In this document: piece after piece, positions 58,108-64,000 of the stretch
How positions within the stretch are numbered: the first letter of the stretch is position 1
Layout of the letters: the number at the start of each line of letters is the position of its first letter
Origin: Erythrocercus mccallii
Lineage: Eukaryota > Chordata > Aves > Passeriformes > Dicruridae
Direction of reading: 5' to 3'
Length of the DNA stretch: 64,000 nt
Assembly (NCBI GenBank): GCA_013397435.1
Contig: VZRG01001991.1
Location: 62,001-126,000, forward strand
Notes under the pieces: generated by a model
The model's input: only the letters and a program-made list of their open reading frames with translations
Told to the model about the DNA's origin: nothing
Database searches by the model: none
Position numbers and translations under genes: made by a program

Positions 58108-59038
58108 CAGTCATTTCTAGATACATCTTAAATAGCACAAGTGCCAGTGATTCCTTTGGAATTCGTTTCTGGAATAATGATATTCCAGAAATACTGAGGA
58201 CCTGTCTCCCCATGCAGCCAGCAACTAGAAATTGTGTATTGTAAAAAGGGAGAGGAGGGGAGGGTGAGTGAGATTTGCATACTGTGACAAAACAGTGCCT
58301 AGACTCCACACTAGCAGATTCTGGATAATACGCCATTCATTTTACAAATGGCTTTTAAATTTTGTTACAAAAAGGGGATTGGGTTTGCGCATTCCCTTAT
58401 GTAGAGGAAGTACCACACTAATGTTAAGAAGGTAAGGCTTATCTCTGATTCCCTCATCAAATAATCTGAATTACTTGTGGAAATACAGGACTGAAATGCA
58501 GTTGGGAAGAAAAAATTAAGATGACTGATAAAACACCCTTAGGGTGCCAAAGATTTGGAGCATCTATCAGAAGAGGAGAGTTGTGCCTAATTACAGATCT
58601 TCCATGCATCAGAACCCAGTGACCCTAAATTCCAGGAATGCAAAACTGAGGTATTCGTCACCTGTAAATTTCCTGCTGGACAGCTGAAGAGTGGTATGGA
58701 CTGACCTTAGTCTTCATGGTTAAATAGATTATGAAACTGAGCTCTTGAGGGAACCTAGGGATGCTGTAGCTGAGCATCAGCTTTTGAGATCTTGGAAATC
58801 TTGCTGATGCAGTTGTAGCCCCATAGCAGTTTTTATCAAACTGAAGATGTACAAAATGAGCAGAAAAAGTAACTTACTTAACTGATTTAAAGTGTTTGAA
58901 CTGTAGTGAACCTGAAAGCATCATTCCTATATCTCATGATAAGCCCAGATTAGTCAGGGGAGTGCAAACAAAAAAGTTAAGATGATAAGGAGCTGGACAA
59001 TGGCACATAACCAGAAATTAGATCCTCTCATGAACATG
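58108..59038. other. Intergenic interval
   Basis: AT-rich, with no gene, repeat or RNA recognised. Confidence 0.6.
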
Positions 59039-59211
59039 GAATCATAGAATTGGTTAACCTGAAAAAGATCAAGATCATCGAATCCACCCATTAACCCAGC
59101 ACTGCCAGGCCCACCACTAAACCACATCTCCAAGTGCCACATCTTCGTACCTTCTAAATACCCTAATGGATGGCTACTCAGCACTTCCCTGGGGTGTCTG
59201 GCCCAGTGCCA
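59039..59211 (-). mobile_element. CR1 LINE fragment, short 3' end
   Basis: Starts gaatcatagaattggttaac and keeps the CR1 words aagatcatcgaatccaccc, ctccaagtgccacatct and cttccctggg in the expected order (minus orientation). Only the last ~170 bp of a CR1 is kept. Confidence 0.85.
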
Positions 59212-61741
59212 CACAGCCTGTGTGTTGCTTTTCCCACTGCAGCAGGAGGAACTACACAGTAAAATGGTGACATTTCCAAGCACAGGTGCTTGGCCTAGTG
59301 CCACCAGATCCCGTTACCCAATGTAACACTTGCCATTGGAGCTGGCACAAGAGGCTCTTCCTTTGTCCTCTTGCCTTCCAACACCTGTTGAATGTGGGAG
59401 TAACCATCCCATTGCTACAATGATAGCCCTGCCCTGGAGCCCCTCTCTGTCCAGCCTATCTTGCACCACCCATGCCCAGGAGCAATGGGAGAAAATAGGT
59501 AAACCAGCTCTCTAAGCCAGTGCAAATGGATGTATAAATAGCCTTGGAGCAGGTGTTATCTGTGTAGCTGAAGAGAGAATGGTAGCAAAATTTCAGACCC
59601 TTGGGGCCAGTGCATGGCAGCCAAAGGCACGGGTAGGTACATCCAAGTGGTTGGGTTTAGCCATAGAGACACAGCAGATGGAGGTTGCAGTCAGCATTAA
59701 ACTAAATATAAATGCAGATGGAGCCATGCATCGGAGGCAATGGTAGTGTACAGAGTGTTGTGTAGGGGCCTGCAGCACCTGATAGCCCCTCCAGTTTACT
59801 GTTCTGTCCCATATTTCATATGCCACCTTCCTCAGTATTTTTGTCCTTGATTCCCCAGACAGCAGAAATTAGTTTCTTCTGATGCAGAGGCTTATAAAAA
59901 AATGTCAATGCATTCTTTGTCCAGTCCTGCATGATGATTCTTGCTCTTTGGTTTTTTGTTTTGATCACTTTTTTCCCCTTGCTTAATAAATTCTTGCACT
60001 GTTACTACTTATGTAATTATTTATTCTTTTCAGTAAGACATTAAATCTGTCTTTCCCTGCAGTTTGAAAAGCTGGGAAGCAGCAGACTGCTGGACAAGAG
60101 TTGTATCAGCAGCTGGAAATACAAGGAAAGAGAAAGAAATGTTTGCTTCTAGCCCTGACTCTCCACTTTCTCTCTCCTTTCCCCTCTGTGGGCCCATAAT
60201 GGAGTCAGTGGGCAATTAAGAAGTTCCCTCATGACTTACCTCTCCTGGCTCTGGCTTTTCACTTTGTGTTGCTGGGGACACTGCAGTCCCAAATCCCTTC
60301 CCCTAGGCTCAGTGGTGCTGCCAGAGCACTGCAGGTAAGAAGAGTTCTAGGAGGTGCACCATCAGAAAGGCAGGATTAACTAGCAACAAAGCAGGGCTGG
60401 ACACCAGCAAGGTCACAGAGGGCCTGAGAGCAGCAGGAGCTGCCATAGCTGTACAGCCCTTTCCCAGGCTGAAATGATCTGACATGCTGAATCTGGTAAA
60501 GTATTGATGGTGATGCTCAGTTAAGTGCACAAGGTTTAGAAATCGTTCCCAGTTACTGGCTCGGAGAGGCTGCAAAGAAGGCACTTTTACAGCACTGGCC
60601 CTCAGGTACCTTCAGCCCGGCTCAAGCCTCCATCTCTAGAAGGTGGTAAGTAGATGGAGACCTTGCACTGGAATCACTATAACTTTTTGAATTGCTGCCT
60701 TCTAAGCTTAGATTGATTTACAGCAGAGCAATGGGAGTAAAGAACTGGCACCACCTCTTTTCAGAGCTTTAACTCCTTGTACTCCCTCAGAGGCATTTGA
60801 GACTGTAAATATTTTTTACACATCTTGTTCTTTTTTACAGTCCTTGTCAGTGCTGTGCAATATACTTCCCTTTCTCCCCAAGCTGAACAGAACACTGAAG
60901 CAAATAAAACAGCCTGCCCCATCTTCCCCTCAGGCTAGAATTTCTCTTCTGGACTTTGGGATTTAGCATCCTTTACCAAATGCAATGGGTGAGGAAAACT
61001 ACATGTTGAATGAAGGAAAACTGCATTTTTACTTGTTTACAAAACTGTTGCTTCATGGTTAAGTGAAAACCATGAGAAGCTTGACTGCCACAAGTATGAT
61101 GGGTGCCTGGGTGGGAGCTTGAGCTGCTTTTGGAAACCCCTCTATACCACCAGGTAAATGTGCACTGTAACCAGCTGCCACTACTGCACCATCACCTTTT
61201 CTGTGAAGCAAGTGAGAGGGTACATCTGCTTTCTCTGTGTTTATTGCAGTACACTGAAGCAAACCAGCATGTGGTTATTTGCTGATTATTTTGCCAAGTC
61301 TAAGGAATACACAGAAAAGCAACTAAATAGTTAAGGACCCAGTTAGCACTGAAGGGAGGCTCAGGCTGTGTGACTGGATAGGATGAGTCCCATGCCAGGC
61401 TGAGCCCTCTGTGCTGCCCACCCAGCGAGGCAGCTATCTCCATCAGCTGGGTGCATTTTGAGTGCACAAGAGCCAGTGAGCTCAACTCTTGATTCATGTG
61501 GCAATGCAACCCAAGTAATTTCCTGGGAGTAACATGGTGAAATCCACACCCTGGAGACATTCATCTCTGCCCAGAGGGGTCCAGTGGTGACCACACTCAG
61601 GTTATCATCCCTTGTGCTGAAAGCTGCTTTGAGAAACCAAGGTTTGGTGACTCTCCTGGCTCATGCAAGATGGGACTTTCCTCATATCTCTCCAAGATGC
61701 TGATCATTCCCATACCCTCTGGGTTTTTTATCTTCTTTTCC
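59212..61741. other. Intergenic interval
   Basis: 2.5 kb with somewhat higher GC around 60250-60620. Open frames on both strands are short and unconvincing, and no exon chain was found. It may hide old, unrecognisable repeats. Confidence 0.5.
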
Positions 61742-62281
61742 TGTCAGAGCCGGGATTAAATGCTCGAGAGATGGACTTCATGTTTGGACTCAGATGTTTA
61801 TTAATTCTTATCTATAGTACAGTCTCACAAGCTGTGAGTTCTAGCTAACAAAGTGAAAAATTGCTCTATCTCTTTACAAGGTCTTTTAAGAACAAACTGT
61901 CCAATTATGAAATGACACGTAAATTATTTTTACTTCTAACCCAATAACCAACCACACGTGGTCCTCAATGCAGATTATTCTGTACAATTACAAGGTACCA
62001 CCCAAACCCATGAAGAACAAGGTGAAAAAGAAAGACTTAGCCTAAGCCCTAAAACCTGCATCTTGCTTTATATATATTACTATATACTAAAACCTTAAAC
62101 TTTAAGATTTCCACCCTGTGATATTACACACTTCTATTCAAACTACACACCCATAAACCCAGTGCTGTCACTCAATTTTGGAAGCCTCTTCCAAGGCCTT
62201 GGGTCGAATGTAGTGTTTTCTTGGGGGTCAGTGCCTGTCAGCACAGAAAGTCTAAAATTCTCAGTGCTCAAGGTTCCAACA
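61742..62281 (-). mobile_element. Probable degenerate LTR related to the one at 7770-8382
   Basis: It shares words in the same order with the LTR at 7770-8382: gatgttt-att-ttcttatct, caaggtcttttaa, ccaatta, caccctgtga, agtgttttcttgg and the end ttccaaca. tttatt at 61797-61802 is a minus-strand poly(A) signal. The right end is put at 62281 (CCAACA). The left end (TGTCAGAG at 61742) is uncertain, and no matching target duplication was found. It lies 0.5 kb from the globin exon. Confidence 0.45.
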
Positions 62282-62584
62282 AGACACCACTTCCCCTTAA
62301 GTTCAAACACAAAACAATACTCATGCCTCTTAAATACCTCTACCAAGATTCTGAGATACTTCAAAATGGTTTCCTCCCTGTCATTCATGAGGCTGGAGAG
62401 GTGGTAGTTGAGCCAAAGAACTGCTGGTGCTGCTGGATGGAGCAAGTCTTTCTTTTAGGAATAGAAAGCTTAGTCACAATCTTAAAAATGTAGTCTTCAA
62501 GGATGGTGGCCAGAGGAACCCACCTGAAACACTGAAACTGCAAAGCAAATCAGAATTTTTTGGTTGACTTTGATGCATCTTGGT

Positions 62585-62590
62585 TTTATT
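62585..62590 (-). terminator. Poly(A) signal of the globin gene
   Basis: tttatt on the plus strand is AATAAA on the minus strand, about 180 bp after the globin stop codon. Confidence 0.6.
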
Positions 62591-62770
62591 TAGCTGTAGA
62601 AACTCAGTTTGTTAAGGAAATTATTGACATTGATATCTATATTGTAGAAGCCTTTTTTGTTGCCTTTTTTATTTTTAAATTCTAATTTTGTCCGGCGATG
62701 GTTGCAGGCCCAAAAGCAGCAAATCAGTGCTGGCAAGTTGTTTGAAGAGCTTGGAGGGTGTACATCCTCA

Positions 62771-62896
62771 TCAACCCTCCTCTTTGTAGATATTGTTCAG
62801 GTGGGTGCAGATTTCATTGGTCACCTTCTCAAAGGAAGCTTTGCTGTCTCCACCAAATTTCTCCTCCATCAATTGTAAGATAAAGTCACAGATAAT
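62771..62896 (-). CDS. Globin gene, last coding exon (probable globin E)
   Basis: On the minus strand, acceptor tccttgtttag is followed by 41 codons and TGA (62773-62771). The peptide reads IICDFILQLMEEKFGGDSKA, then SFEKVTNEICTHLNNIYKEE and G. It fits the globin G and H helices: the spacing of hydrophobics, FGGDSKASFEKV at the GH corner, and the closing IYKEEG, which lines up with the YKEVGW end of cytoglobin. It begins in phase 0, where the universal globin intron (G7.0) falls. Known: birds carry globin E, an eye-expressed respiratory globin close to cytoglobin and myoglobin; its C-terminus, as recalled, is very like this. The first two exons with the heme-binding histidines lie to the right, outside the window. 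The final Trp of relatives is absent (a TGA follows Gly). It could be another vertebrate globin. Confidence 0.72.
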   Translation of the reverse strand: MICDFILQLMEEKFGGDSKASFEKVTNEICTHLNNIYKEEG

Positions 62897-63486
62897 CTAA
62901 ACAAGGAGAAGGGAAGAAACAATCAGTGTGAACTTTTCTCCACATTAGAAGCATAAGAACTTACATATCTTTAGTTGGGATTCTTGGAGGGCAGAAAGGG
63001 GTACAAGAATTCACAGCAAATGACCTGCAGAACTTGTAACAGGGCATGGAAAATAAGGTGCATTATAGAATTCCCAGAAAGTGCTGTTGGTGTTTTTAGC
63101 TACCCTATACCTAGTTAATGTTGACTGCACCTATCACTTAAGGATGGCTGTATAGGACTGATGTGCTTCATCCATCCACTACAATCCTTCTCCAGGCAGG
63201 GGACTATCTCAAATATTTAGAGGCCATGATGAGCCCCTTGTTGGACACCTATGAAATACATGGCCTGGGGGGTAAGTTTTCCCCTGATCATTCCTGCTCG
63301 TTAGCCATCCAGCGCTCTGTAGCAGAGTTCTTGCAGTCACTAGGTAGGTGGTATACTTTGAAATTCCAACTACTTTCCTGTGTAGCATTTACTGTTTTGT
63401 GTGCATCTTTACCCTAAAAAAGTATTTTCAGCCAGAAATCATCATTTATTTTCCCACTCATTGAAAATTGAGCCCACTGCTTTTGA
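62897..63486 (-). other. Globin last intron, in-window part
   Basis: I searched for globin exon 2 (ending in a minus-strand gt donor, phase 0) and did not find it, so the intron is taken to run past this interval. A plus-strand open frame at 63163-63417 is not supported by anything. Confidence 0.45.
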
Positions 63487-64000
63487 AATCACAGAATCAC
63501 AGAACGACCACATTGGAAAAGACCTTCAAGATCATCGAGTCCAACCCATGCCCTACATCTCAACTAAACCGTGGCACTGAGTGCCACATCCAGTCTTTTT
63601 TTAAACACATCCAGGGATGGTGATTCCACCACTTCCCCAGGCAGATCATTCCAGAACTTTATTACTCTCTCTGTGAAAAACTTCTTCCTAATATCCAACT
63701 TATATTTCCCTTGACGCAGCTTGAGACTGTGTCCTCTCGTTCTGTCAGTTGTTGCCTGGTGAAAGAGACCAACCCCCACCTAACTACAACCACCCTTCAG
63801 GAAGTCGTAGAGAGCAATAAGGTCACCTCTAAGTCTTCTTTTCTCCAGGCTAAACAACCCCAGCTCCCTCAGTCGTTCTTCATAGGGCTTGTGTTCCAAG
63901 CCTCTCACCAGCCTTGTTGCTCTCCTCTGGACGTGCTCAAGCATCTCAACGTCCTTCTTAAACTGAGGGGCCCAGAACTGGACACAATACTCAAGGAGGG
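63487..64000 (-). mobile_element. CR1 LINE 3' end, with C-terminal ORF2 remnant, cut by window end
   Basis: It begins aatcacagaatcacagaacg, the complement of the CR1 3' tail repeat, followed by the CR1 words aagaccttcaagatcatcga and ccacttccccaggcag. On the minus strand 63564-63779 is open for 71 codons (63779 down to 63564). It encodes RGHSLKLRQGKYKLDIRKKF and EVVESPSLDVFKKRLD, the C-terminal tail of the CR1 reverse-transcriptase protein. It is clearly less decayed than the copy at 55724. The element continues beyond 64000. It probably lies inside the globin intron. Confidence 0.9.

Noticed and set aside
60309..60584. Minus-strand 91-codon frame between LUC7L2 and the globin exon
   Set aside because: I considered a C-type lectin gene (KLRG2/CLEC2L are neighbours in human) but saw no lectin motif and no splice chain.
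63163..63417. Plus-strand 84-codon frame beside the globin exon
   Set aside because: No family resemblance, no splice support, opposite strand to the globin; likely chance.
1..64000. CRISPR arrays, bacterial operons, phage genes
   Set aside because: No regularly spaced repeats, and the spliced vertebrate gene structure rules out a prokaryotic source.

Overview
The window is a piece of a vertebrate nuclear chromosome, most likely from a bird. Genes are split into short exons by GT-AG introns, two CpG islands mark promoters, the dispersed repeats are CR1 LINEs of avian type, and several solo LTRs look like avian ERVL/ERVK-type elements. Three protein genes lie head to tail on the + strand, in the order UBN2, FMC1, LUC7L2. 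From general knowledge this is the order in the human 7q34 block. A fourth gene enters from the right on the - strand.

Region by region. (1) 1-13254: the 3' part of UBN2 (ubinuclein-2, HIRA histone H3.3 chaperone complex), six coding exons including one 1557-nt Ser/Pro-rich exon. Its largest intron in the window carries a complete solo LTR with a 5-bp target duplication. (2) 13255 to about 22400: apparently one very long UBN2 3' UTR with several poly(A) signals, T/G-rich tracts and a striking nested palindrome near 18.6 kb. (3) 22.5-23.75 kb: a CpG island holding a tRNA-Arg(CCU) gene and, about 450 bp further on, the two-exon FMC1 gene (mitochondrial ATP synthase assembly factor) with a 91-bp intron. 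(4) 25.8-26.75 kb: the LUC7L2 CpG-island promoter with two perfect CRE palindromes and three CCAAT boxes. (5) 26377-54699: LUC7L2 (U1 snRNP-associated splicing factor), ten coding exons whose sum is 1197 nt, or 398 aa. Its first two introns are about 9.8 and 9.0 kb. The 3' UTR runs to about 55.5 kb. (6) 55.5-64 kb: a repeat-rich interval with three CR1 fragments, one of them split by a nested solo LTR, and two further LTRs. At 62771-62896 on the - strand is the last exon of a globin gene, probably globin E, the eye-expressed globin known in birds.

The functional logic is housekeeping: a chromatin chaperone, an ATP-synthase assembly factor and a splicing factor, each with a CpG or tRNA-type promoter where visible. 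The globin exon is the unexpected element. Exon boundaries were set by reading splice sites and checking that codon phase is kept across every junction. LTR ends were set by terminal TG/CA and target duplications. No database search was possible.
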